This document shows, piece by piece, positions 19,563 to 28,913 of a DNA stretch of 64,000 nt. Source of the DNA: JAUIET01 sp045105115 (lineage in GTDB: Bacteria > Pseudomonadota > Gammaproteobacteria > Pseudomonadales > JAUIET01); the NCBI GenBank assembly GCA_045105115.1, contig JBGCDE010000207.1:30308-94307 (forward strand), in the 5' to 3' direction. The notes beneath the pieces were generated by a model. The model did not search any database, was not told the DNA's origin, and saw only the letters and a list, made by a program, of their open reading frames with translations. Each line of letters begins with the position of its first letter. Position 1 is the stretch's first letter. The position numbers and the translations under genes are program-made.

Positions 19563-20666
19563 ATGGGTCAAGCCGACAAAGTACTTGCTGTTAACAATGA
19601 TCTTCCAATCCGCACTGACGCCTCTATTCACAGTGGCAAAGTACGCTGTGTGTATTGGTTAAACGAAGCCGATAGCGCACGACTGATACGCGAGCGCGGC
19701 TATAACGTAGCCCCAAATGCGCCACTTGCGGTTATGGTGATTAGCGACCGTATTTCAGCATTTGAATGCATGTGGCGAGGCGAAGGCGGTATGGCAGGCG
19801 TTCCGAGCAAAGGAGCAGCACTGAACGCCATATCAAATCATTGGTTTGAGAGTTTCCGCGAAGCGGGACTGGCTGACAGTCACATTCTTGATGTGCCGCA
19901 CCCCCTAGTGTGGATTGTACAAAAAGCTCGGCCGGTGATGATTGAAGCCATCGCCAGACAATACATTACCGGGTCTATGTGGCGCGGTTACCAGCGCGGC
20001 GAACGCGAAATTTGCGGCATTCAACTGCCCAATGACCTTGAAAAAGATCAACGCATGCCGGAACTTCTGATTACACCGTCAACCAAAGGTATTCTGACCG
20101 GCATTCCGGGCGTGCCCGAAATTGATGACGTCAACATCACACGCACCGACATTGAAATGAATTTTGATGCCTTCAAATTCAGCAACAAGGCCGACATCTC
20201 TTTGTATGAAAAGTTACTCAGTGATGGTTTCAGCTTGATTAGCGATCGGCTCGCAAAGGTTGGACAAATATTTGTCGATACTAAATTCGAGTTTGGTTAT
20301 GTTGATGATGCCAACGGCAATGAAAAACTCATCTATATGGATGAAGTAGGCACGCCTGATTCTTCGCGCATGTGGGACGCAGAAGCCTACCAACAAGGAA
20401 AAGTGGTAGAAAACTCCAAAGAAGTCTTTCGCCAGGCCCTGCTCGCGCATTTTCCCGACCCGGACATTCTCACCAATAAAGATAGAATGGCTGAGCGCAC
20501 ACCGTTGGCAGAAGACAATGAGTTGCCATTGGATATTATGCAGAAGGTATCGGATACCTATGTTGATATGGCCGAAAAGATTATTGGCAGCAAGCTGGAA
20601 GTGTCAGATAACCCTAAAGCTGAAATTGTGGATGTATTGAACAGTGAATATGGTTTAATCAACTGA
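19563..20666 (+). CDS. purC: Phosphoribosylaminoimidazole-succinocarboxamide synthase
   Basis: 367 residues: the long form of SAICAR synthase seen in several marine gammaproteobacteria, longer than the roughly 237-residue E. coli enzyme. Diagnostic segments are HSGKVRCVYWL near the N-terminus, ISDRISAFE, IARQYITGSMWRGY, and the active-site region YMDEVGTPDSSRMW. It catalyses the ATP-dependent joining of CAIR and aspartate in purine synthesis. It is monocistronic, divergent from the PQQ-dehydrogenase gene across about 90 bases and followed by a clear terminator. TAAAAT at 19524-19529 could be its -10 element, but I see no good -35. Confidence 0.96.
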   Translation: MGQADKVLAVNNDLPIRTDASIHSGKVRCVYWLNEADSARLIRERGYNVAPNAPLAVMVISDRISAFECMWRGEGGMAGVPSKGAALNAISNHWFESFREAGLADSHILDVPHPLVWIVQKARPVMIEAIARQYITGSMWRGYQRGEREICGIQLPNDLEKDQRMPELLITPSTKGILTGIPGVPEIDDVNITRTDIEMNFDAFKFSNKADISLYEKLLSDGFSLISDRLAKVGQIFVDTKFEFGYVDDANGNEKLIYMDEVGTPDSSRMWDAEAYQQGKVVENSKEVFRQALLAHFPDPDILTNKDRMAERTPLAEDNELPLDIMQKVSDTYVDMAEKIIGSKLEVSDNPKAEIVDVLNSEYGLIN

Positions 20667-20697
20667 TAGGACGCTCATCAGAGCGCCCTTTTATCAG
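20663..20697. terminator. Intrinsic terminator after purC, probably bidirectional
   Basis: The inner stem GGACGCTC / GAGCGCCC (20669-20676 and 20681-20688, one mismatch) with loop ATCA is followed by TTTT. It can be extended by CTGATA (20663-20668) pairing with TATCAG (20692-20697). It lies between the convergent ends of purC and the thrombospondin-3/OmpA gene. Confidence 0.75.
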
Positions 20698-20707
20698 CTG
20701 TTTTCTT

Positions 20708-23700
20708 TTACTGGCAATCCATTTCATCCAATACCCGAAACTCCACGCGCCGGTTCTCGGCGCGGCCTTGCTCTGTGTCGTTGCTCGCGATCGGTCTTGA
20801 TTCACCGTAGCCAGCCGCGCTAAGTTGCTGCGCGTTAACACCTCTATAAACCATATACCGGCGTACCGTTTCGGCGCGTCGTTTTGATAAGTCATTGTTT
20901 GATTCTTCAGAACCCTGAGAATCAGTATGCGCCTGTATCTCAACAGCTGCATTCGACGCTTGTTTGAGAGCGCTTGCAAACGGCAACAGTGCTTCTTGTG
21001 CCGCCCGCGATAATGCTGCAGAGCCGCTTGGGAAGTTAACACCCGGCACCGCACCGCTGAATTGATCACAAGACAGCTTCGCCATACGTTCCATCGGTGC
21101 TTGCGCTATCGCTTCGCGTGGCTGTGGAATAGGCGCCGCTGGAATAGCGGGTGCGGCCACTTCACCTCTTTCCGGTGGCGCTATCAGCGCAGTTCGCTTA
21201 GGACGTTCACCACCAAAGTAGCGGTTGATCGACGCAGCGGCGTACCAGGCATCAGCATCATAGTGATCAAAATCAAGACGAATAAACCAGGGGGAACCTG
21301 GCGAGTGAAATTGTGCGCCCACGCCTAATGCGAGCTGTACGTCAGTCACTTCATCAAAACGCACCGTACCGCCATCATCTTCTGCTTTGTTGTTAATGGC
21401 GGCCGCACCGGCCTTGGCGTATACATTCCACCATGAATCTGGTTTTCGCAACAAATAGCCGGCCATCAGTGAAGGTACCTGATAGCTAATCGCTGCATCG
21501 GGATAGGCGCGATCCAGAGCCGGAACTCTATTACCCAGACCAGCCTCGCCGATGTCAGCGTACTTTAATTCCGCAAACCAATGCGGCTTAAAATGCCAAC
21601 CTACCATTAGCTCCCAGCCGTCGGACGCATCATCATCCGTGCTCCAGCCATTGGACTCGCGCTCTGGATCGACGTGCGACGCACCATATCCGATACCAAC
21701 ATACCAACAGTCTCTAAACGCATTGGCGTCTTCGATTTCAAGACCACAATCGGTTTTGTCTGACGCCTTACTGCTTGGCGCTGTGGTTAACAAGCAAAGC
21801 ACTAACAGACTGAGCAAAGAACCAAGCCCTGCGGCACCGCCACCGCCATCTACCGAGGTAATCAGCTCCCCGTCGGTATCGGCCTGCAAGCGATCTGGAA
21901 TACCATCGTTATTGAAATCTCCGCCGTCTTCACTTTCTAGCGCGTCACTAAAGCCATCATTGTCGCTGTCTGTATCGCGAAAGTCCGCTAAACCGTCGGC
22001 ATCAGTGTCGACAGGCATCGCTGGAGTAGCACCCGCCTCCACTGCGTCGGGAATACCGTCATTGTCACTGTCGGTATCCATGTCGTCGTTATTGCCATCA
22101 GCGTCAGTATCAACACCCATCTCAACGGAGTCAGGGATGCCATCCGTATCAGAGTCAGCGTTCGGATCAGGTCCTGGGCCCGGATCGGGATCAGGGCCAT
22201 CGTCAACATCGTCAGCGGCATTGCCGGCCGTAGGATCAGTTCCATTGGTCAGCACTTCAGTGCCATCAGCGACAGTGCCATCGACAGTATCGGTATCCAG
22301 CGGATCCGTTGCACCAATACCAGTCAGCGGACCACTGCCGGCGACCTCTGTGCCGTCATTCAGCCCGTCACCATCGGTGTCGGCGTTATTCGGGTCGGTT
22401 TCACCCGTGCCTGCGCTATTGCTATCGCCAATAGTATTGACTGCGGCACCATCACCGTTGGCGTCTTCCTCACCGTCTTGCAGACCGTCGTCGTCGCTGT
22501 CGGGATCACTTGGGTCCGTCGTTGATGCCGGGTCGGCGTCAATAACAAACACAGGGGATGCAGGATCAGTCCCGGTAAACGGTGTTGCATTGTCGTCGCT
22601 GTTACCCGCCGCAACAGCAACCGTGACACCTAGCTCCAGGCCATCTGAAAGACCATCGTTATCGCTGTCAGGATTCAGGGCATCTGTCTCATCACCGGTA
22701 AATGGCAAGCCGTCACCGCCGAGTTGTTCAGCGCCGTCAGCAAGCCCATCGTCATCGCTGTCGGCATCAAGCGGTGAAGTATCACCCGCATCCAGCGAAT
22801 CGTCATTACCCAATTCGTCACCGTCTTCGATACCGTCATTATCAGTATCAGGGTCGGCTGGATCGGTACCTAGAATCATTTCCTGAGCATCACTGATGCC
22901 ATCATCATCAGTATCAACGCCAACATCATCACCACCCATACCTGGGGTTGGATCAGTCGCATTGGCCAGCACTTCCGTGCCGTCTTGTATTCCGCCGTCG
23001 TCAGTGTCTGTATCCAATGGATCAGTAGCACCCAACGCTGCAAGCGGTCCGCTGGCATTTACCTCCTGACCATCGAGCAAACCATCACCGTCAGTGTCAG
23101 GGTTGCGGGGGTCAGTTTCACCGGCACCCATTGCACCCGTTCCAGCGATAGTATTTGCGGTTGCTCCGTCGCCATTGGCATCTTCAGCGCCATCAGACAA
23201 ACCGTCCGCATCGGTGTCTGCGTTACTCGGGTCAGTAGTACTTGCTGGATCTGCATCAACAATAAAGTTTGCCGAACCAGGATCCGTACCTGTGAACGCA
23301 ACGCCTGTTCCTGCACTGGTGCCACCTGGCACGGGCATGGTTACACCAGCTTCAGTGCCATCATTCAAGCCATCAGCATCTGAGTCTGGATCAAGTGGGT
23401 CAGTGGCATCACCGCCACCGGCTGCGCCGTCCAAGCCTAACACTTCAGCACCATCGCTCAGCCCGTCGTCATCGGTATCGGCGTCCAAAGGATCACTGTC
23501 GCCCGCATCCAGACTGCCATCATTACCAACTTCAGTACCGTCGTCTATTCCATCATCATCGGTATCGGCGTCGTTAGGATCTGTTCCCAGCGCTGTTTCC
23601 TGGTCGTCGCTAAGTCCATCGCCATCAGAGTCAGAACCCGTATCATCGCCACCATTACCAGCAGTTGGGTCGGTGCTGTCAGCCAGAACTTCCGTACCGT

Positions 23701-25339
23701 CCTGCGTGCCGCCATCATCTGTGTCGGTGTCGAGCGGATCGGTAGCACCAATACCATTCAAAGGTCCGCTAGCATTCGCCTCGTCACCATCGGTCAAGCC
23801 GTCGCTGTCACTGTCTGTATTATTGGGGTCTGTTTCACCAGAGCCCATGGTAGCTGTTACACCAATTACGTTTACTGTGGCACCATCCTGATTAGCGTCT
23901 TCTACACCGTCGTCAAGACCGTCTGCATCCGTATCAACCATGGTTGGGTCTGTAGTGCTATCCGGATCTGCATCCCCAGCAAACATGCCAGTGGTGCCAT
24001 CAAACGCAATACTGCTGCCATCAGAGACACCGGCTGCAACACCCGGAGCGGATACGCCGGCTTCAACACCGTCGCCGATCATGTCGCCGTCTGTATCAGC
24101 GTCAAGCGGGTCGGTTTGGCCAACACCTGCTAGCAAGCCAGTGCCATTTACTTCATCACCATCGTTCAGGCCGTCGTCATCGCTGTCGGCATCAAGCGGG
24201 TCGGTTTCGCCAGCGTCGAGTGTGGTGTCACCACCTAGCTCATCAAAGTCACTTAGACCATCGTTGTCACTGTCAGCGTCATCGGGATCTGTGCCTGCTG
24301 TTGCTTCTTCTGCATTGCTGAGGCCATCACCGTCATCGTCTGTGGCATTAAGCATGTCTAGCTCATCTATCGCCGCTGTGCTTGCCAGTACGGCACCCGA
24401 AGCGGCGTAGATATCGGCACCACCCGAACGCAAACCCTCATCATCATCGGTGTCTAGCGGAAAGTCGCTCAAGCCAACCAGGTCGTTAGCGTCAGTGACA
24501 TCGTCTGGAAAGATCGAAATTCCGAAATAAGTCTGCCCGGGCGTAAGACCCAAATCTGTTCCCCAGCTAACCAGCGCTCCGCCCGGCGCTTCCATTGAAG
24601 AACCCACATTTGGTGCGTTCTGGCCAGTAAAGCTCTGCGCAGGTGCGCTCGCAACCGTTCCTTCAGCAAGAAATCCATACTCTTGATCAGCAGCCGCTTC
24701 GGTCATATCTGCATTGCTGACAGCAACAAGCGTGCCGTAGCTTGCCGGATTACCCGCACCATCAAGGCTTAGAATCGCTGCTATCTGGGCACCGTTATTG
24801 GCCTGCTTCTCAATCAGCAGGTGACCGCCTTGGTCAATCAATCCAGCCGTGGTGGGTATAATCAGCCCGTCCGCAGTGATGTAATCAACCCGCTCAATAT
24901 TGCCGGCAAATTGTGCTGTATCAGCCGTGTTCTTGAAGACATCCAGAATGCCGCGGTTCAGAAAGCGGCCAGTAAGGATTGAGTCGTAAGAGAATTGCCC
25001 CGCTTCGAACGGGTACGAGCTTTGATAATCCAGTAAGCCAGGTGGATTACTCAGCTCTGCGAAGAACTTTGTCCGAGTGCCCGTGACTAATGTGTTGTCC
25101 ATAACGCGAACTTGAACATCGAAATCTTGATACACCGACACTTCAAGACCACTGTTGAGTGTTGCCCCTGTAAGTACGATGTTAAGCCCATTTCCGAAGG
25201 TATAATTATCCGGACCGATGCTGTAATTGAACGGCATGGCAGGCTCAGTAACACTGCTTAAATTTGTCGTGCTATCCAATGCTGCCGATGGCAGACTGAT
25301 GACGGCAGCAAGTAAGCCGGCCTTTAAATGATGATGCAT
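20708..25339 (-). CDS. Thrombospondin type 3 repeat protein continuing through a GlyGly-CTERM-like segment into a barrel/OmpA module
   Basis: About 1543 residues. A Sec signal peptide (LLAAVISLPSAA) starts at ATG 25339, preceded by GGGA; a GTG at 25351 is the other option. Residues about 25-330 form a non-repetitive N-terminal domain. Residues about 330-1160 are acidic thrombospondin-3 calcium-binding repeats (DTDDDGLSDGxE). Then comes a GGGG run followed by a hydrophobic stretch (LLSLLVLCLL) ending in SSKAS, an eight-strand barrel-like region (WYVGIGYGASH, IRLDFDHYDADAWY) and a C-terminal OmpA peptidoglycan-binding domain (EIQAHTDSQGSEESNNDLS, RRVEFRV). It is probably an outer-membrane/peptidoglycan-linked protein with a long calcium-stabilised arm. 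The unusual order is discussed in the findings. Confidence 0.85.
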   Translation of the reverse strand: MHHHLKAGLLAAVISLPSAALDSTTNLSSVTEPAMPFNYSIGPDNYTFGNGLNIVLTGATLNSGLEVSVYQDFDVQVRVMDNTLVTGTRTKFFAELSNPPGLLDYQSSYPFEAGQFSYDSILTGRFLNRGILDVFKNTADTAQFAGNIERVDYITADGLIIPTTAGLIDQGGHLLIEKQANNGAQIAAILSLDGAGNPASYGTLVAVSNADMTEAAADQEYGFLAEGTVASAPAQSFTGQNAPNVGSSMEAPGGALVSWGTDLGLTPGQTYFGISIFPDDVTDANDLVGLSDFPLDTDDDEGLRSGGADIYAASGAVLASTAAIDELDMLNATDDDGDGLSNAEEATAGTDPDDADSDNDGLSDFDELGGDTTLDAGETDPLDADSDDDGLNDGDEVNGTGLLAGVGQTDPLDADTDGDMIGDGVEAGVSAPGVAAGVSDGSSIAFDGTTGMFAGDADPDSTTDPTMVDTDADGLDDGVEDANQDGATVNVIGVTATMGSGETDPNNTDSDSDGLTDGDEANASGPLNGIGATDPLDTDTDDGGTQDGTEVLADSTDPTAGNGGDDTGSDSDGDGLSDDQETALGTDPNDADTDDDGIDDGTEVGNDGSLDAGDSDPLDADTDDDGLSDGAEVLGLDGAAGGGDATDPLDPDSDADGLNDGTEAGVTMPVPGGTSAGTGVAFTGTDPGSANFIVDADPASTTDPSNADTDADGLSDGAEDANGDGATANTIAGTGAMGAGETDPRNPDTDGDGLLDGQEVNASGPLAALGATDPLDTDTDDGGIQDGTEVLANATDPTPGMGGDDVGVDTDDDGISDAQEMILGTDPADPDTDNDGIEDGDELGNDDSLDAGDTSPLDADSDDDGLADGAEQLGGDGLPFTGDETDALNPDSDNDGLSDGLELGVTVAVAAGNSDDNATPFTGTDPASPVFVIDADPASTTDPSDPDSDDDGLQDGEEDANGDGAAVNTIGDSNSAGTGETDPNNADTDGDGLNDGTEVAGSGPLTGIGATDPLDTDTVDGTVADGTEVLTNGTDPTAGNAADDVDDGPDPDPGPGPDPNADSDTDGIPDSVEMGVDTDADGNNDDMDTDSDNDGIPDAVEAGATPAMPVDTDADGLADFRDTDSDNDGFSDALESEDGGDFNNDGIPDRLQADTDGELITSVDGGGGAAGLGSLLSLLVLCLLTTAPSSKASDKTDCGLEIEDANAFRDCWYVGIGYGASHVDPERESNGWSTDDDASDGWELMVGWHFKPHWFAELKYADIGEAGLGNRVPALDRAYPDAAISYQVPSLMAGYLLRKPDSWWNVYAKAGAAAINNKAEDDGGTVRFDEVTDVQLALGVGAQFHSPGSPWFIRLDFDHYDADAWYAAASINRYFGGERPKRTALIAPPERGEVAAPAIPAAPIPQPREAIAQAPMERMAKLSCDQFSGAVPGVNFPSGSAALSRAAQEALLPFASALKQASNAAVEIQAHTDSQGSEESNNDLSKRRAETVRRYMVYRGVNAQQLSAAGYGESRPIASNDTEQGRAENRRVEFRVLDEMDCQ
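21860..24345 (-). repeat. Three long tandem repeats of about 720 bp encoding thrombospondin-3 blocks
   Basis: Within the gene a unit of roughly 240 codons recurs three times, followed by a shorter partial block. Each unit runs through GTDPxDADSDNDG, GNDxSLDAGxxxPLDADSDDDG, a VDADPASTTDP linker, EDANGDGA and GATDPLDTDT before restarting. Matching positions lie near 22808, 23527 and 24233, so the period is about 710-720 bases. The similarity is strong enough at DNA level to allow recombination between copies. Confidence 0.8.
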
Positions 25340-25466
25340 AGTTTGTCCCACAGAAAAAACTTTTGTCGTTACCTAATCCTTGCCTTAGGCGATAATCCGC
25401 GCAAGGAAATAGGAACAGTATAGGCAGCGATTTACAATAGTTTACAAACTAGGAAGTAATGCCATT

Positions 25467-26489
25467 TTGAAACACTTTGAGTTTTGGAACCCCAGATTAT
25501 TTGAGTCTCCCTACTATCTCTATCTAGCTTACCTATGTCTTAAGCATGGTTTGGCGCCTCAAAATCTTGCAAAAGCTAATTACGCCCTGGACCATGGGGA
25601 GATAGGTATTGGCTCAAAGCTTGCTACACAGCTTGCGTTTGATCAGACGCGATTTCTGCCGTCTGCACTGGTTTTAGACAGCAGTTCGCAGGAACAAAAA
25701 GCCGCACAACTGGAGGCTTTTGCAGAGCGTTATTCCTTCCCAGTGATACTGAAACCAGACATGGGCTGCGTCGGCAAAGGCATCACAAAAGTCAAAAGCA
25801 AAGAGCACATTCGCAGCATTACAAGCTCTTTGAGCACCGACTACATCGTTCAACAATACACCCCGAACAACATTGAATTCGGCGTTTTTTATGTTCGCCA
25901 TAGTGGTCGTGGCCGAGTAACAGGCATCAATGGAAAAGAGTTTCCTGCCGTTATTGGTGATAGTAAGCGCTCACTTCAAGAGCTTGCAGAAGCGCACCCG
26001 CGCTTCACGGCGCACTGGGATCTTTTTCTTCAATATCTCGACACAAGTTACGTGCCCGCAGACAAGGAGCCATTCCAACTATCATTCATTGGCTCTCATA
26101 CTATGGGCTGCAAATTCACCAATGACTCTCATTTGCTTACCCCAGCGCTGGAAGCAGAAATTTGCACAATAGCCGACAGCCAACCGGGATTTAATTTTGG
26201 TCGTCTGGACGTAAAATCACCTAGTCTGGAGGCATTCCAGCGAGGTGACTTCGTGGTTATCGAAGTCAATGGTGTGGCCTCGTTGCCCACCAATATGTTC
26301 GACCCGGAGCATTCTCTACGTCAGGGTTACCGAATATTTTTTGAGCACGCCAGACACCTGGTTCAGGCGGCTGCGGAGCAACGTCATCAGCCAATGGCGT
26401 TGCTGTCCGGTCGAGAAATCCTGCGCAAAGTACAAAGCAGTCAGCAGGCGTTGAACAAGGCGCACGACAACAGTCTGGCGCGCGCTTAA
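25467..26489 (+). CDS. ATP-grasp domain protein (D-Ala-D-Ala ligase-like)
   Basis: 340 residues with a TTG start. The ATP-grasp fold is indicated by FPVILKPDMGCVGKGITKV (nucleotide-binding loop), IVQQYTPNNIEFGVFY and the metal-binding C-terminal segment VVIEVNGVASLPTNMFD. Such enzymes activate a carboxylate as acyl-phosphate and couple it to an amine or thiol; the substrate here is unknown. The N-terminal 80 residues (FWNPRLFESPYYLYLAYLC) are not typical of Ddl, so I do not call it ddl. AGGA at 25451-25454 precedes both the TTG and an out-of-frame ATG at 25459 that opens a three-codon ORF. The gene stands alone, divergent from the thrombospondin-3 gene. Confidence 0.7.
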   Translation: MKHFEFWNPRLFESPYYLYLAYLCLKHGLAPQNLAKANYALDHGEIGIGSKLATQLAFDQTRFLPSALVLDSSSQEQKAAQLEAFAERYSFPVILKPDMGCVGKGITKVKSKEHIRSITSSLSTDYIVQQYTPNNIEFGVFYVRHSGRGRVTGINGKEFPAVIGDSKRSLQELAEAHPRFTAHWDLFLQYLDTSYVPADKEPFQLSFIGSHTMGCKFTNDSHLLTPALEAEICTIADSQPGFNFGRLDVKSPSLEAFQRGDFVVIEVNGVASLPTNMFDPEHSLRQGYRIFFEHARHLVQAAAEQRHQPMALLSGREILRKVQSSQQALNKAHDNSLARA

Positions 26490-26499
26490 ACCCGCGGCA

Positions 26500-27600
26500 T
26501 CAAAGCTCAGAGAGCTTCATTACGCGGGCGTTCAGTTCAGGGTGCTCTGTGGCGCCTATCCAGCGCCAGCACATAGTGCCGCATTCATGGCCACAAGTTT
26601 CTATCCAATTTGGCAAGCCAGGATCAGTGTGCGAAACAATAACCCTGACACTGCCATCTTCGTTGTAGTGAGCTGTGTGCTTATTGACGTGAATCTGGTG
26701 ATAGCGATAATCCAGGGATTCCATCCACCAGTTATTCAGCTGAAAATTCCAGGTCTGGCATTCCGGTATGACTGGCGCGTCAATGACGAACACTTCATCG
26801 GGTGCAAGCTTCCAGGCGCTGTGGAAATAAAATATGTTGGGGTCGCCGCCGATTGATTGGCAATAGGCCTGGTCTGCAGGAGGCATCTCATTTTCTATCG
26901 GTAGGAAACTCTCAGACCAATTCTCAAACAGCTGTGCAGAGCCGTTAACGAACATGGTGGCGCGCTGTAAGGCATGCGCTAGTTTTTCAGGCGTTAGTGG
27001 CGAAGGTCGTTCATCGACAGCACCAATGCGCTCTATCTTCAGCTCGGCGCGTTTCTCATTCACCCGATCCTGGAAGGTCTGGCGAACATTGACCGAGTTA
27101 GTTTCGGGCCCCAGCTGCAGCCAATTGCCCGCATGCTCGCGCTGGCTGATCACAATTTCAAACGATCCGTCATCATTGATCTCCATATCGCGCGCATCAA
27201 GATAGCCTGTGGTTTCCATGGTGCCGCCCGAGGCGTACTTGTTAATCACCGCCCCAAACCCTAGATAGTCAACCGTTCCTCGCGTTCCAAACAGTCGATA
27301 CTCATATTGTGGGTTCACCGAGCAACTCTCGTATCGATTATCCGGATTATCTGCGCCGAGCTTAATCGTTTCATGAGCACCACAACGCAATACCGGATAC
27401 GCGGAATCGCCAAACTCCATGAAGCTCTCCAAACCACCACGCAGCAGGCGTGTCAGATAACGATACCCCTCTGCCTGATTAAATGCGTCATGCGGTGCTT
27501 TCTCACTACGAATGATATTGCCTGCCGCCTTCAAGGAATCACAAAATTCATCCCATGCGGTGCCATCCATCACTTTTTGTTCTGCTGTTTTCTCATTCAT
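26500..27600 (-). CDS. DUF1214 domain-containing protein
   Basis: About 366 residues. It carries the C-terminal DUF1214 pattern (FYFHSAWKLAPDEVFVIDAP, then WNFQLNNWWMESLDY and VSHTDPGLPNWIET). No signal peptide or membrane segment is seen. ATG 27600 is preferred because GGAG precedes it by 7 bases; the frame is open a further nine codons. The fold's biochemical role is unknown. It follows a sulfotransferase gene in the same direction (gap of about 40 bases) and lies near a divergent FAD-dependent oxidoreductase gene, which suggests work on a shared lipid- or steroid-like substrate. Confidence 0.8.
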   Translation of the reverse strand: MNEKTAEQKVMDGTAWDEFCDSLKAAGNIIRSEKAPHDAFNQAEGYRYLTRLLRGGLESFMEFGDSAYPVLRCGAHETIKLGADNPDNRYESCSVNPQYEYRLFGTRGTVDYLGFGAVINKYASGGTMETTGYLDARDMEINDDGSFEIVISQREHAGNWLQLGPETNSVNVRQTFQDRVNEKRAELKIERIGAVDERPSPLTPEKLAHALQRATMFVNGSAQLFENWSESFLPIENEMPPADQAYCQSIGGDPNIFYFHSAWKLAPDEVFVIDAPVIPECQTWNFQLNNWWMESLDYRYHQIHVNKHTAHYNEDGSVRVIVSHTDPGLPNWIETCGHECGTMCWRWIGATEHPELNARVMKLSEL

Positions 27601-27642
27601 GTATTTTCTCCGTATTTTTTTGTTCAACTGGAAACCAGCTAC

Positions 27643-28794
27643 TCAGTTCATATTCACCTGATACTTCGTCACATAGTCTTTAAAAAGCGCTTCTACATCA
27701 GCTCTGGCAACGCCATAATCTTCCAAACGGTATTCGTGCTTGCCATGGCGACCCTTAGGGTTGTCTTCAAGCCAGCGATGCATAGCTGTACGACCCTCTG
27801 CACTGATACTTGAACCGGCTGCTGAATAGACTCTTTCCATATCTGGCCAGGGGTCACGAACAAAGTCGTCATGATACACATCCAGAAACTGGCCTTGGTG
27901 ACGTGGCTCAAGCTCTGCTCGCGCGGATTCAAACTCTTCGCTGTAAATGCGCATCATCTCCATCCAGTCGCGGCCGATCACGCGCCGATCGACCTGGTCT
28001 GAGTTACCGCTGCGTACCACCTCATTAAAACTGAAACCCGATGCCACAATAGTCATTGGCGCACGATGCGTTTGCACAATGATTGCGTCTGGGTGGTTAT
28101 TGAGAATTGCCCGTACACCCAATTGGTGAAGCGGCGTTTTCATCACCCAGCGACCGGGCTTTTTGAATTGCAGCAACTGCATCTGCTTTTTGTGGTACGC
28201 ATACAGCGGGTCAAAGTTCTGCTGGTAAACCCAACTCGTATAGCTTGGGATGTTATAACTGGATGTGAACTCCACCGACACCAGGGTTTGATTGAAAAAC
28301 ATGTGGCATTCGTCAGGTGACTCGGCGTCCAGCAAATGTGTTTTCAGAAAGCCCGGCAGAAACTGCTCAGTTAGCTGAACTCCTTGCCTGGATTGCTCTA
28401 TTCTTGGGTCGCTGGCATAACTTGCAGTTTCTGCTGGCGGCACCATATCAGCGCCTTCCCACAAACGAATGGTGCGGTTGGCCGGATCCTCATTCAGCAT
28501 ATGGTGTAACGCCGTAGTACCGGTGCGGGGTAACCCGGCAATGAAGATTGGACGTTCGATACGCTCTTCTAAAACCTCCGGATTGACTCCAATGTAGGCT
28601 TCAATCTTCAATCGATTCTTCAGAGCGTTTGTAATTGACGCTTGTGCTCGATACACACCAATGTCATTGAGCATGGCTTCATTATTGAGCGCATGCACTA
28701 ATCGATCCAGCGCATCAAGAACATCATCGCCATTAAGGTCTGTCAGTTCGGTATCTTCGCGTGCCTGATTCAGTAAGGACTGGGCATTAAGCAT
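27643..28794 (-). CDS. Sulfotransferase family protein
   Basis: 383 residues. The PAPS-binding 5'-phosphosulfate loop is visible as FIAGLPRTGTTALHHML near residue 85, and the 3'-phosphate region as IVQTHRAPMTIVAS near residue 240. No export signal is present, so it is cytoplasmic. The family transfers sulfate from PAPS to hydroxyl or amino groups of small molecules, lipids or glycans; the acceptor here is unknown. No Shine-Dalgarno is obvious in front of the ATG. It is likely co-transcribed with the DUF1214 gene and is divergent from the flavoprotein gene. Confidence 0.85.
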   Translation of the reverse strand: MLNAQSLLNQAREDTELTDLNGDDVLDALDRLVHALNNEAMLNDIGVYRAQASITNALKNRLKIEAYIGVNPEVLEERIERPIFIAGLPRTGTTALHHMLNEDPANRTIRLWEGADMVPPAETASYASDPRIEQSRQGVQLTEQFLPGFLKTHLLDAESPDECHMFFNQTLVSVEFTSSYNIPSYTSWVYQQNFDPLYAYHKKQMQLLQFKKPGRWVMKTPLHQLGVRAILNNHPDAIIVQTHRAPMTIVASGFSFNEVVRSGNSDQVDRRVIGRDWMEMMRIYSEEFESARAELEPRHQGQFLDVYHDDFVRDPWPDMERVYSAAGSSISAEGRTAMHRWLEDNPKGRHGKHEYRLEDYGVARADVEALFKDYVTKYQVNMN

Positions 28795-28913
28795 TATTTA
28801 CAACTAATTGTCGGACTTGGCATTGCATTATACTCAGCCAATCGAGCTCAAGCGTTACCAAACTATTCATGCTGGGCTTGTGATGACAATGTACGAATCT
28901 TCGGAGAACTTTT

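Noticed and set aside
21552..22886. A 444-codon plus-strand ORF rich in Ser/Pro/Val, and similar ones to 24410
   Set aside because: It is the mirror of the Asp/Gly-rich thrombospondin-3 codons; no start context or family resemblance.
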